From positions 86,904,566 to 86,968,565 of the forward strand of contig NC_039359.1 in assembly GCF_003573695.1 (NCBI RefSeq): 64,000 nt of DNA. The letters are read 5' to 3'. The stretch is from Papaver somniferum. Taxonomy: Eukaryota; Streptophyta; Magnoliopsida; Ranunculales; Papaveraceae. The notes beneath the pieces are model-generated. The model saw only the letters and a list, made by a program, of their open reading frames with translations. It had not been told where the DNA came from and searched no databases. The translations under genes were made by a program, and so were the position numbers. Positions 9,237-21,339 of the stretch are shown here, in pieces (position 1 is the first letter of the stretch; every line of letters begins with the position of its first letter).

Positions 9237-11665
9237 TGTTAGAGCATTGCTCGGTCGAACTCGCATGCGTTTCTATCTCAAGCATGTTTGTCAATGTTAT
9301 TGATCAAAACTATAAGTCTTGATTTCTAGTCTACTATAGCTAAGTCTCGGACTAGGATAGAAAGTGTAGTTGAGCTCAAGGAATTCATGGAGATTCATCA
9401 TACAAGAAGAAGAACTAATCAAGGAACCGGTGGAACTTATCGACAAAAAGGTATGTGAAGACTTGAACTTATCTGTCACTCAAAAGTCTATCTATTCTAT
9501 CTCCTACTTCTTGAGACAAAAAGTCGTATGCTATATATAGACTTAGATTATACACATTTGGTATTTCGAGCCGAGTATACCTCGCCTATCTATATCTCGA
9601 AATATGTGTTGGTAAGCGTTTCGCTTCGACCATTTTTATCTTTACATAGTGACAAAAGTCGTGATATGTTTCAATCACTTTGAAAATTGCTTTGACGAGA
9701 AATGGTGTAACAACTACATAAAATCCTCTAAGAATGTTTCGATGGTTGGAATGAGAGTTTAGATTACATAACCAATGATGGACATAAGTATTGTTGTGGA
9801 AACACATATGTGCATAAGTCCTATTCCTTGAACCAAAGTTTGCGAACTTTGTTGATCAAGAGAAACCGGAAGAATGGCTTGTTGCCAAGTCCGCAAACTC
9901 AGTCCGCGAACTACCGAACTTCTCATTCCGAGAAATTCTGCTGGAGTTGACAAACTTGTTACGTGAGTACCAGTCCGCGAACCGGCGGAAAGTCTTTGCC
10001 GAGATTTTCTGCTGGAGTTTGTAAACTATTCCCGGTTGCTTAAGTCCGCGAACCTAGTGTGCGAACTTAAGAAGGTTATATATCTGAAGATGATTTCTGA
10101 ACTTAAACTTATAAAGACTAAGGAATGAAAATTGCAAACCGTGGCTATAAAGTTCATGAACCGATTCAAGTGAATCAAATCATTTTTGCTTCAATTGTGT
10201 CTTGAGTAGTACATAAGATTTCCTTGCAATTGAACAATTCTCTAACTAGTTCATCTGAGTCACTTGAACTAGTTATGGTGAAGAAGAATATGGCTGGTAT
10301 GAAATGCTCATATGGCTAACCTTTTAGTTAACTATTATTGAACCAACAATGTACACGTTTGGGTACGGTTACCAAACCTAGAAGCTTACATTTAATTTGT
10401 GTATAACAAGCTAAGTTTTCGATCTAACGGTTGAGAAATATTAGCTTGAATCTAAATAAGGTTTTCATCTAACGGTGGATATTGTTTGCTTTATGACCAA
10501 GGCGAAACCCTGATTTGAAAGACTATATAAGGGGACATCTAGCAACTCTGCAAAACTAATCCCCACACCTCACGTGTGATACTAGTTTGCGTGCTAGATT
10601 CGTTTATCCTTTAACCTTTGGTTTTCTTCTTCTAAAACCAGGTTAACGACTTAAAGACTTCATTGGGATCGTGAAGCCAGACCGGTACTACTTTTTATCA
10701 TAGTTGTGTGATCTCATCTTGCATCTTCTATCATACGAGTACAATCTGATTGATTGGATTGAGATTAATATCTCTGATAGGCAAGATATAAAAAGTAGTC
10801 ACAAACATCTTCGTCTCATTGTTTGTGATTCCGCAACATCTTGATTCGCTACCATACGATTAAGATTGTTGTGAGGTGATAGATTTATCTAGGCTGTTCT
10901 TCGGGAATATAAGACCGCATTATCAATTAGTTCCTGTTCACCTTGATTATTATCAAAAGATGTAACAAAAACTTTAGGGTTTTTCTGTGGGAGACAGATT
11001 GATCCTCTGATAGGCTTGTCTGTGTGAGACAGATTTGTTTATTGTTAAAGCCTGCGATTTTAGGTCGTAGAAACTCTTAGTTGTGGGTGAGATCAGCTAA
11101 GGGAATCAAGTGCGCAATATCTTGCTGGGATCAGAGGCGTATGGAGTATAATTGTACCTTGGATCAGTGGGAGACTGATTTGGGTTCAACTACAGTCCAG
11201 TCCGAAGTTAGCTTGGAGTAGGCTAGTGTCTGTAGTGGCTTAATACAGTGTGTGTTCAATCTGGACTAGGTCCCGGGGTTTTTCTGCATTTGCCTTTTCC
11301 TTGTTAACAAAATTTCTGGTGTCTGTGTTATTTCAGTTTTCGCATTATATTGTTTTATCTTTATAATTAAAATAATAAAGGTTGTGCGTTAGATCAGTAA
11401 TTAGAGTAATCCAACCTTTGGTTGTTGATTGTCATTGATTGATCCTTGGATATTGGTCTTTGGTACTATCCAAGTTATACCTTGTATTTGATTAGTACTC
11501 GCAGTTTCTGTTTGAGGAAATCAAATCAAGAGACAGAGATATAAACTCGTTGATGTACTTTTAATTGATTGAGTCTTGTTGATTCTCTTAAAAGTATATT
11601 CGAGTTTGTCCATACATATTGTTAAGCGAAATATTGGGTGGTGTTGTTAGACCCCCACTTTTTCA
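9237..11665 (+). repeat. 3' LTR of element 1
   Basis: The full-length partner of the 5' LTR. It retains a TATA-like CTATATAAGG at 10523-10532, about 1.29 kb into the LTR, inside a 31-base segment that the 5' LTR lacks. It ends CCCCCACTTTTTCA. Confidence 0.9.
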
Positions 11666-11999
11666 GGTTAATTATTGGGTGTAGATAAAAAATCAAAAGA
11701 TTGCATTTAGAATATATGAAAAAAATATAGAAGTGGAAAATAGGATAAGTGGGGATGGTAATTAATGAGAGTGGATAATAGGAAAAACATGGGTGGAAAA
11801 TAGATGGAACAATGATTATTTCTTCTTCATTTTTCGGTCTTCCATTCTCATTGTTCTTCTATTACTTTTCGTCCGGATCCCCGAACAAGTTGCGAATATA
11901 AGAAGTGACCAAATTTTGCTACCGCTATTTCTTCATCTCCTAAACTTCCAAGCTTCCAATTGAGAGTTGATAATTCCTCTTGAACCTATATGATGATAT
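11666..11999. other. Spacer right of element 1, nothing recognised
   Basis: AT-rich DNA with no ORF of note. It is the right half of the target site of element 1 and leads into the LINE remnant. Confidence 0.4.
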
Positions 12000-12195
12000 A
12001 TCCCCTAATGAAGAAAGACCATACTTCGTGACTGAAATCAAAGTGCACTAGGAAGTGTCTCATGTTGTGTGTTAAAGAGAGGACACATAACGTTCTAAAT
12101 CAAACAACCCCTTCGCAATAGATTGTCCACTATAGGGGGTTGTATTTTGTGCAGCTGACCACATGAAGATTAAACCTTAAGAGGAACATAGTGTA
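12000..12195 (-). pseudogene. LINE reverse-transcriptase zinc-binding (zf-RVT) remnant
   Basis: Minus-strand translation gives IHYVPLKV, then VDNLLRRGCLI, then MCPLFNTQHETLPS and, after a frameshift, VHFDFSHEVWSFF. This matches the order of the zinc-binding domain that ends plant LINE polyproteins (P-K-V, DNL-RRG, CPLC-ETxxH, HC-xFSxEVW). A stop, a frameshift and loss of several Cys/His residues show it is dead. The assignment is by remembered motif order. Confidence 0.6.
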
Positions 12196-12264
12196 TCCAA
12201 ATGCAGTTAAAAGATGGCAGTAAAACGTATCCCGCCAATTTCTCCACCTGCCAGTTGTAACATG

Positions 12265-13572
12265 TGAAAAAACGGGGGTCTAACAACCACACCCAATATT
12301 TCTCTTAGCAGTCTGTATGGAAAAAGTCCAGTATAATTCCAAGAGAATCAACTAGAAAATTAGACACAACTAGTGGAAATATATCCAAGAGTTGTATCTC
12401 TGTTTCACAATGTAATCAGCAAATCCAATAGATAGAAATCTGCGAGCCTGATTATTATGTGAAACAAATTGAACGGTGCCAATGACCAATGTTCAAGTGT
12501 CAATCAATTTATATCAACAACCAAAGGTTGGGTTATCTAATTGATTGAACTACGCACAACCTGTGATATTTCAATTATATAAAAATATAATGCGGAAAAG
12601 AAATAACACAGACACCAGAAATTTTTTTAACGAGGAAACCGTAAATGTAGAGAAACCTCGGGACCTAGCTCAGATTTGAACACCACACTATATTAAGCCG
12701 CTACAGACACTAGCCTACTCCAAGTTAACTTCGGACTGGAATATAGTTGAGCCCTAACCAATATCACACTAATCAAGGTACTATTGCGCTTCTTACATCT
12801 CTGAATCCCAACAGGACTTTACGCACCTCATTCCCTTAGCTGATCTCACCCACAACTAAGAGTTTCTACGACCCAAAGTCGAAGACTTGATAAACCAATC
12901 TGTCTCACACAAAAAATTCTATTGAGGAGATAAATCTACCTCCCAAAGATATACCTATGATTTTTGTTCCGTCTTTATAAATCAAGGTGAACAGGAATAC
13001 CCGACTTATATTCCCGAAGAATATCCTAGAAATATCAATTACCTCACAATAATTTTAATAGTATGGTAGCGAAACAAGATATTGTGGAATCACAAACGAT
13101 GAGATGAAGATGTTTGTGACTACTTTCTATCTTGCCTAGGTAGAATCAATCTCGAGAAAATATTAGAGAAGATAATACTCAATACGATAGAATATAACAA
13201 GATCAGAACACGCAACTACAGAGAAATAGTTGGGTCTGGATTCAATATCCCAATGAATTCTTCAAGTCGTTAACCTATAAGGTTTTAGAAAAAACCTAAG
13301 GTTAAAGGAGAATCGACTCTAGTCACAACTAGTATCACACTGGAGGTGTGGGGATTAGGTTTCCCAGTTTCTAGAGTTCCCCTTTATATGGTCTTCAAAT
13401 CAGGGTTTGCAATCAATGTTACCTTGGTAACAAAGCATTCAATTTTCACCGTTAGATGAAAACCTGATTAGAGTCAAGCTAATTAATATCTTTCAACCGT
13501 TAGATCGAACTTAGCTTGTTACACACAAACAAAAAGTGACTTCATTTAGATATGAGTAACCGTACCTAAACG
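12265..13572 (-). repeat. Partial LTR of the element-1 family, reversed, cut by a CACTA element
   Basis: Beginning TGAAAAAACGGGGGTCTAAC, this is the reverse complement of the last 1.3 kb of the element-1 LTR, with substitutions and indels. No primer site lies at its left edge, so this edge is the outer end of a 3' or solo LTR. It stops exactly where CACTACAAAAAC starts, at a point inside the LTR sequence. It keeps a TATA-like CCATATAAAG (RC near 13383-13392), showing that the ancestral LTR had a TATA box there. Confidence 0.85.
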
Positions 13573-14145
13573 CACTACAAAAACATGTCTTATTTGTGAT
13601 GGTTTTTTAAAGATGGGCATTACAAATAAGGGTTATTTGTGAGGGTTTATGACCAACCGCCACAAATACTAAAGCTAGTCAAAGTCAGCTAAAGTTCGGT
13701 CAGTTTCAAGGGTCCGACCCAATAATTTGTGAGGGTTTGCTGGACCAAGCGTCACAAATACAGGTTAGTCAAAGTCCAATAGACTTTTTTGTCAGTTTTG
13801 AGTTTCCGACACATCAAATCTCAACATTTTTAGATTCAGACAGATGAAACTTTCTTCAATTGCTGCGGTTTTCCAATCCGTCAAAAAAAATTCAAAAAAG
13901 GCGGTGAAATTTCAATCTCTCCCGCTGAAATTTTCGCAAAATTTTTCTATATTTTAATTCCTTTGTCTTCTTACAAAACTTAGATCTGGTTTTCCTCTTC
14001 TCTTTCCTTTTGTTCTTCTCCACTGAAGAAGTTTGCTGAGAGGTTTGCTTCTCTTACCTTCTCTATATCTTCTCTATCTCGTTTGCAACGATCACCACTC
14101 TTGATTTTACTCTCATCTATTAATGGGTTTTTTTTTGTTTTGTTT

Positions 14146-14482
14146 TGCATTGCAGGATCTAAAGGAGTCAATCGAAGGTGATTTTCCCCCGTTTTTTTTG
14201 TATTACTTTAAATTTTCGTTTATTTGTTTAAGGACTGAATTTGCTTAAATTTTTTTTTATCTGGTTTTCTTAATATTACTTTTAATTCCTATTTCTTTGT
14301 TCTGCATGCAGGATCTAAAGGAATAAAATTGAAGGTGAAATTTCCCCTTTTTTCGTATTACTTTTAATCTCTTTTTGTTTTTTTGTTTCTTTCATTAAGG
14401 ATTGATTTTGCTTTTAATTGCTTGTTTTCATTGTTTTACATGAGCTAAAAGAGTAAACTTTCAGGTGAAATTTCCCCTCTTT
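14146..14482 (+). repeat. Repeated micro-exon/intron unit of the outer CACTA
   Basis: Three diverged units each begin near (GCAG)GATCTAAAGGAGT and continue with AGGTGA(A)ATTTCCCC and a T-rich stretch: key positions are about 14155, 14311 and 14441. Each looks like an acceptor AG, a 15-25 base exon and a donor GTGA. The third unit is broken by the inner CACTA insertion, and its T-rich tail continues at 21531. Confidence 0.6.
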
Positions 14483-15440
14483 CACTATACCAAAACAGCC
14501 AATTTGTGGCATTTATAATTATACGCAACGTAAATAAAAGTTGGTAAAACAGCGTTGCGAAATGTTTGCAACGTATTTTCTCGTTGCACAAATTAATTTG
14601 TACAACTTTTATAAACGTTGCACACCGGATTGTCCAACGGTGTATTTTCCTTATTTGTGAAACGTATAATTTAACTTGTGCAACGGCTATTCTTTATAGA
14701 ATAACACTTTTGTGGGTCCTATTGTGTTTTCTGTCAACGTTTTATGTATTTGGTGACACTTACATCCGTTGCTCGTTTCAGGTGATTTGTGCATGGATAA
14801 TTTTCCCACGTTTATATCCGTTTGAAATAATTTTCAGGCTAAAAAAAAAGCTTCCGCCGGCACAAATTTCGGCTTATATCTGCTACTGAATTACAATCGA
14901 TTAAGAACATTTATTGATCATCACAATCCATCAAGAATGATTCATGCATCAAAAAAGTAGCTAGACAGATAAACCATAAACCCATATAGTATTAAACGAC
15001 TTATTCAAAATCCCAAATGCTATAAACATAAGTTTCTGAATTTGAAACTATGAAAACTTTTTATTTTTTTTTGGTTAAGTCCATAAACTATGAAAACCCG
15101 AACCTTCTGTTGTTACATTCTGAGAAGTCTTTTCTGAGTTTGATATCCATGCCATATCCATGTCAAACATATGGAAATTCAGATGTGCATGGAGAAAGTG
15201 AAACTGTTTTACCTGCCATCGTATCTTTGGCTGCATATGGGAATTCAGAACCGTTAAGCTTTGCGCAGGCACATTTCCTAGAATCGATGCAAACTCCTTT
15301 GCAGTTGCATCCAAGCAGGGCTGAGCGGGAAATTTCACGCTTGCAGAAGCTTGGGTAGAAGAAGCTAATGCTTTATTCAGTGTCATACAGAAATAACCAT
15401 TACACTCCAATAGCCATCCATGGAAAAACTGAAACGCAAA

Positions 15441-15630
15441 CAGTGGCGGATCTATGTATAGACTTTGGGCTGGCTTAAGCCAGCCCAAAGTCTAGATAAA
15501 CACCAAATTATGCAGTGCTTTTAAGTTTGGAAAAAAAATTTCATGCCTAAAACATAGGCTTAAGCCACCCCTACCCAATTTAATTAGTTTTCAAAGCCAC
15601 CCCCACCTATAGTTTCCAGCTCCGCCACTG
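15441..15630. mobile_element. hAT-type MITE, 190 bases
   Basis: Ends are CAGTGGCGGA and TCCGCCACTG, a perfect 10-base terminal inverted repeat. Both sides are flanked by AACGCAAA (15433-15440 and 15631-15638), a perfect 8-base target duplication, as hAT elements make. It has no coding capacity. The interior holds a perfect 36-base palindrome at 15459-15494. Confidence 0.9.
15459..15494. repeat. Perfect 36-base palindrome
   Basis: TAGACTTTGGGCTGGCTT is followed directly by its exact reverse complement with no loop. It sits inside the hAT MITE and would form a cruciform or RNA hairpin. Confidence 0.95.
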
Positions 15631-16965
15631 AACGCAAAGATGGATGCGCATTTGATATTACCTGTAGGAGCAACAGATGGGTCATCGACCATATTGGTTG
15701 CTGGAATCGGAATGTTCTCTTGGCGCCCCCTAATATCATTACAGACCAACCTACGGAAACAGTAAACTTTGTGTTACTAAGGTTGTGTCAGACAAAGTGC
15801 AGTAAAATTGTAGTCTAATTGATACTAGTACATACCCGCGTATATCATCTGCGCATTTAGGAGCCTTGTGCTCTAGTAAACATAAACATAACATATATAA
15901 AGAATAATATCAATAATCCGACGTAAGTTCAAGTCATGGTTAGAAACTAAAATTACCCAACTGAATTTGAATGTTGGTATATGTTAAGACAAAGATACCT
16001 GATTAATTAGTTGTCAGTACTGGACAGCTCCTTGCGGACAAACCCAAAAACCTACAAAGAACACAAAACTATATTAGGAAGCATGAACTTCCTGAGACCC
16101 TAGAAAAACAAGATACTGAATGAGTTCAAGTTAGACATATACCATACAAAACCAAACGGTTTACTTTAACTGTAGTAGGAACTAGAAACCTATAAATGCC
16201 TACTTCTGTAACAATGTCAAAGAATACCAATAAAATTGAATTAAACGTAAGAGGTCTAAAAGCCTACTTCTATTACAATGTAGAAGAATGCCAATCAGAT
16301 TGACTAAAACATTAAGAGGTTAATTATCAGCATTAAAACTTGCGAAATTACAGCTCTAAGCATCAACTAGTATAAATTTCATTGTAAGCAACATTATGAT
16401 TCCTCAACACAAATTCCTAACTGAATCACTGCTAAGGCGAGAACTGATATGCGAACTGAATTACCGAAGTTCGACAAAAATAAAAACTTAAGTACTCAAA
16501 TGTTTTCATATCTTGAGATCAGAAGACAACTACATGTAGGTATAGAATAATATAGAATAAGTCGATAGAATACCTTCACTTGCTTTCTTGTTCTTAGTTT
16601 GTTGAACAACTAACCTGCACATGGATAGAAAGCAGCTTCTAACCATTAGATTGAGTCTAAACTACATCTTAAGGAAAAAAAGGTTGAAATTCAGATTGAA
16701 AGAAGAGAGTGACAAACCTGCAGGGAGATCATTACAAGCTGTTCGTCTTCTAGTTGCGACATCCCATTTAATTAAGTATTTGTCCAACAGCTTCACACGA
16801 TCGGTTAGCATGGAGTTGAACTGCCACCTGAAAAAGGAAAGAAAATAACAGGAATATATACACCAACCTTAGAATTAGCACATATCATTCAATGTGTATA
16901 AAACTTATTTACTGATACAAGGCAAGTAAGATGAGAACACTTACAGTTTGAATTGTGTTCATTTT

Positions 16966-18198
16966 TTACTCATTCTGGGATTGTCTTGTTTGAAGAGCAG
17001 AATACGCAACCGCTGCCACCTGAGCCTGCTTCTTCGACACACTGGATGAGTAGCCACGAACACCATCTTTTCGGTTTGCTCCAAACACATCTTCTAGTTC
17101 TTCTGAAACCACAGTGCTTTTGCTACCACTTGTTCCTGCTTCTTGACGCTTTGCTTTAGCTTCTAATACTTTCTTCTGTAATTTCATAATTGAAACTTGG
17201 TGGTTAGCATCAACAACTAAGAGATACTAGCAGTCAAATAAGTGTTTTTATGCACCTTACTTAAGAGTGAGAAACAGATAATACGTACATGTGGCTCAGT
17301 CGCACTAGGATGCACACTCCCATCACGCCGCTGGTGTCCCAGCAACCACTTGTCTGTAGTGTCTTTTGGTATTTGCAGAATGCCCGAATCATCCTACAAA
17401 AATGGTTTATCATGTTAGCACAGAACCTTTATCATTGTACTAACCATTAGTTATAGATCGAATAAACTTACCAGTTTATATTTCTTGATGGTGTATGAGC
17501 ATCGCCCAAGTGTATGGCAGACAGTGGCTTGTTTTCTGCGTTTTGAATTGGCAGCATTCTTTGCAATTGTCTCAGGTTTCTTCTCATGATCAACAAACTC
17601 ATGCCAAACATTTCGATTAATCCCAGGTGGAACTTTGTCTCTCCAAGATTCCCAAAGTTCAGGAGTGAGTTCTGGTGGTTCCGGTACTTCAGCGCCTTCC
17701 TCCGGTATAACAGACCCATCCTCAGATAATGCAGGCCTCTTCTTTGATCTTTTCTTACGTACTCCTCTGACCATATCCCTCAAGTCATTCTTAAGTCTCT
17801 GGTTCAATGATGGAAATCCTGGTACTATAATAGGGCAGCAAAGAACTGGGTCGACAGGAAATTCAAACTCCCCCTGAAATACAATTTATGTTGATAAACA
17901 CCAACTACAATAACATCAATGATAGTTGAAATAAAAATGTCAGCAATTCCAGGAACAGAAGAGATACCAATAAAGCTTCCCAAACATCATCTATGAAATT
18001 ATGAGGCACGAGCCTCCAGTCAGTGAAGTTAACAGGAATATGACATCTTATGATCTCTCCTGCTCTAGTAGATAATTTGGTAGCACTATCTCCCACAGGC
18101 TTCAAACCTTCGCCAAATTCGATGCAATACTTCGGTTTAACTGAAGAAGAGCTGGACTTGTTTTGCTGTGATGCTGTATTTCTAGAAGAGCTGGACAT
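16966..18198 (-). CDS. Plant transposase, Ptta/En-Spm type (TnpA-like), four exons
   Basis: Exons 18198-17968, 17873-17472, 17393-17289 and 17175-16966 join at phase 0 with GT donors and AG acceptors into an uninterrupted 315-codon frame. The start ATG at 18196-18198 opens a Ser-rich leader (residues 1-20). Family-like stretches are FTDWRLVPHNFIDDVWEALL (58-77), PELWESWRDKVPP (148-160), NVWHEFVDHEKKPETIAKNA (165-184), NSKRRKQATVCHTLG (186-200), KDTTDKWLLGHQRRDG, and DVFGANRKDGVRGY (275-288). This order (a W..FV/ID motif, NxxRK..HT.G, then the VFG..R.GRVRG box) fits the Ptta family, thought to bind the subterminal repeats of CACTA elements in the nucleus. It lies just downstream of the DUF4216 remnant on the same strand, as is usual. 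Family by motif recall; the splice model is inferred. Confidence 0.72.
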
Positions 18199-18433
18199 GT
18201 TGTACTGCAAATAGAAATATGAAGGATTAGTAATCTGCAAATAGAAATAAGAAGTATTAGTAACTGAAGAAGAGCAATATTCAGACCTAATAAAAATCAA
18301 ACTACAAAGAGCAGAAAGCATATCATGATATCATTGTACGCCGAAAATCACAGTAAACACAAAATTGTTGGGATTGAAAGCAAAGATACATTCTGACCCA
18401 ATAACAAAAATACGATTAAGACAGAATCAGCAT

Positions 18434-18628
18434 TTAACTACTGCGTGTTACTAGCAAAGATCTCAAATGGGGTTCATCTTGTAATATCGACTGGAATTCT
18501 CCGAATTCGGGCTTCAATAAGTCATCTGCTAGTCTAGTTATCTTCCTTGGAGATTGAATTACAACAGACCATTCAGGGTCCTCCAAATCTGTCGAATAAA
18601 ACACTTGAGAAGCCTCAAAGTCGAGTAC
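18434..18628 (-). pseudogene. C-terminal exon of a CACTA transposase (DUF4216-like)
   Basis: After an AG acceptor at 18629-18630 the minus strand reads VLDFEASQVFYSTDLEDPEW, then SVVIQSPRKI and an acidic tail ending at a TAA near 18434. The SQVFYxxDxxDPxWxVV signature is the end of the DUF4216 region that follows the TNP2 transposase in plant CACTA elements. Upstream exons (TNP2 catalytic part, DUF4218) were not recognised, so the gene appears gutted. Confidence 0.6.
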
Positions 18629-21339
18629 CTTATAAGTAAAAAGCCAACAAATAAGAAAAGTAAGAAGTTGAACAATTCGATACAAAATAAACAAAAATCA
18701 TACAACAGTTTGAGTGTGACTATGACAAGTAGAAACAATATATTCAAATTTATGTAGTCAAAAAACTCTATCTATGATGAACAGCCAACAAACTCAATAC
18801 GTCAACAACCCTGCATCAATACACAAACACCATACTTTAGAAATAAAGCTTAATCATAATTTAGAAATAACTCTTAAGCTTAATCATTTCTCACTCATCC
18901 AAAGTCATTTGGAGCCTGATTAAGTAAAAATTTAACACAACTAGTCTAAAGCAAGCAGTAAGCAAACTAGTCTAAAGCAAGCATAAGCAAGCTAGTCTAA
19001 AGCAAGCAATAAACCATGACAATTAAGGCAAGTCAGAAGATATTGTTTTACCGTCCGTATTCGGTAACCCGGCAATATATCAAAATAGCATACTTTCCAG
19101 TTATAAAAATGACCATTAAGATTCTTTGATCATAAATAGCAAACTCAACCGTATAGCTATCGTCCACAAGTCGTGATTCGATTTAGATGTTTGTCTAGCA
19201 CAGATAATTGTTCTCTTGATTGTTCACTATCTACATATCTAACTTAAATGGAAATCCTTGGCCAAAATCATTGCTTCTCATGCCTATGATGTCAACAACC
19301 GTTCTACTAATGAAACTAATTTTCCGAATATTTTCATTTAAAAATAAGGAAAACAATTACTCTCCACAAGAACACATAGTTAGCAACCAGTACCTATTTT
19401 AGATAGCTAGCACAGGATACGTTAACATATTCTATTTTAACATTCACCACAATTCAACCAAATTTAGAGTTTTATAAAAATATAATTAATGGTGTAAGCA
19501 GTGACTTTCATTTGCTAGAAGACAATACCCATGTATTAGTTTCTTCAAATCACAAGGTATTTAGTTGAGACAATTCGTCAAACACACTATGTACGTCCCA
19601 TTATTTCTCAATTTCAACAAATGATAGCATTTCGAGTTGATACTGCATTCAACAGAAATACTGCAGGCAATGATAGGATCAAAAACTATTAATCTAACTT
19701 TATAATGTTCTCATCCTTATCAAGTGGCAAGCAATTTAAATCAACAAGTATAGCTACCAGTAGATAAATCATCAATAAATTAAGTCATTTGTTGTAAGCA
19801 TGATAAGTACCATAAACTGCATGTGTAAAATCTCAAGAAATCTACACACAAAATAAGTCATGAAATCATCATCGTATATACTGGATTGCAATTTAATTTC
19901 CATGAATTTCAAACCCATTATTAGAACATTATTGTATACGCTAGCTAGTTAATATTAACATAAGATTCCAAAGAACTTTAGTATCAGAATTTCACCTTCG
20001 AGTATGATTACAAAACAAATTCTACTTCCTTTCTCTATTTACATTTATTTTTCAAACTTCACCAAATCAGCCTTATCATTTTCCTCATTAAAGGACAGAA
20101 GAATTTTTCCAGATCGTCTTACAAAACAGCAAAGCATCAGTGACTCAATGCAATCCATATATCACAGATCTCTCTTTCGAGCACAATTTCAGTTCAATTT
20201 TACCATGACAGAGTACAACTGGTCTAAAGCAAGCAATAAGCGAACCATGGCAGAGTTGGTACCAATTAAACAAGGATAAGTAACATGAATATGCACAATC
20301 AGGATGGCATACTTCTCACCTAGACACAATACAATAATGCAGGCAGGCAGGCAGGACATGTTACAGCAATGCCTGAAAACAAATTGATAAGTGAACGCAA
20401 TTATGTAACACCGTAGTAGACAATTCATGATAAGTTACAGCATAGAAGTACATATTTACAAAACCTCTACCAAGTGAAGTAAAATCAGCAATAATCACAC
20501 ACACCCAATATTAATTGCTAAGAATCTTAAGCTTAATCATTTTGCTTAGGTCAACTTCATCTTCAACTGAATCAAATAATACTCAAATAATAAATACCAA
20601 TACTTCAAATCTACATACTACAAAAAAACGAACACCAAAATCAAAAACCGTAACTATTTCAGATACTAGTTAGGTCAAAATCAAAAACCGTAACTATTTC
20701 AGATACTAGTTAGGTCAAAATCAAAAACCCTAACTATTTCTGATGCTGGTTAGGTCAAAGCCCTAACTGTATCAAAAGATTTCTGAGTGAAAAAAAATCA
20801 ACCACAAACTATTTTATACCTGATGATTTACAGATTTCAGGGAAACAATTTGCAAATCGAGATATCTTGGTGATGGGTTTTGATAAGATATGTTGAAACC
20901 TAAGATCTATTGAAGATGGGGTTTAATTTGCATATGATTAAACCTAAAATCTATCGAAGAAAGAAGAAGAAAAGAGAAGAGAACTTTTCTCTTCGCTCTC
21001 TGGTGCTGTCGATGAAAATAAGAGAAAGAGTGAGAGGAAGGTGAAATAAATGTGGTGAGTTTCTAAAAGATATTTAGTATTTCTGGAAAAAAATGCAAAA
21101 AAATTATTAAATGTGTCGGAAATTTTTTTCCACTCCCACCAAATGTGCTTACATGATGAAATTAGAGGGAAAAATGGTGGGAGATTTTTTTTTAATTTTA
21201 AGTTTGGGAAGGGAGATTAAATTGGGTGAAAATTTGAGAGGGAAAAAATGGAGGAACTAATTTTAACCATTTTAAAAAAACTTTAAGAAAAAAAAAACAA
21301 AAAATTAATAAATAAAAAATGTATATTACAAAAAAACCA
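18629..21339. other. Interior of inner CACTA, no gene recognised
   Basis: AT-rich DNA with short ORFs only. It carries three close copies of CTAGTCTAAAGCAAGC at 18940-19010, a related copy at about 20219 next to a similar GTATGCCATCCTG-like string (a likely old duplication), and the 40-base triplicate at 20637-20757. The minus strand near 20950-21050 may be the 5' leader of the transposase gene. Confidence 0.4.
20637..20757. repeat. 40-base tandem repeat, three copies
   Basis: TCAAAAACCGTAACTATTTC recurs at 20641, 20681 and, with changes, 20721. The first two units are essentially identical; the third has several substitutions. Confidence 0.9.

Larger units (their letters stand above)
3487..11665 (+). 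mobile_element. Element 1: non-autonomous long-LTR retrotransposon (LARD-like, Sirevirus-like signals)
   Basis: Two long direct repeats (3487-5838 and 9237-11665), each starting TGTTAGAGCATTGCTCGG and ending in TTTTTCA, bound a 3.4-kb interior. The 5' LTR is followed by a primer site for initiator-Met tRNA, and the 3' LTR is preceded by a purine tract. Flanks are GGTTT (3482-3486) and GGTTA (11666-11670), a near-perfect 5-base target duplication. No protease, integrase, reverse transcriptase or RNase H is present. Several GGGGGAG tracts before the 3' LTR recall the multi-PPT signature described for Copia Sireviruses. With no pol to test, the Sirevirus link is inference. Further copies of this LTR family lie reversed at 12265-13572 and from 63034. 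Confidence 0.88.
15075..16830 (-). other. Possible extra exons of CACTA genes
   Basis: Open stretches with plausible AG/GT borders on the minus strand include 16721-16829 (WQFNSMLTDRVKLLDKYL) and about 15660-15750 (VCNDIRGRQENIPIPATNMV). They lie downstream of the stop of the Ptta-type ORF. They could belong to an alternative transcript or be leftovers; no join to the upstream exons could be justified. Confidence 0.25.

Noticed and set aside
15075..15488. 137-codon minus-strand ORF starting MGWLKPAQSLY
   Set aside because: Its start lies within the hAT MITE palindrome, so the N-terminus is an insertion artefact; only the part left of 15440 could be an old exon.
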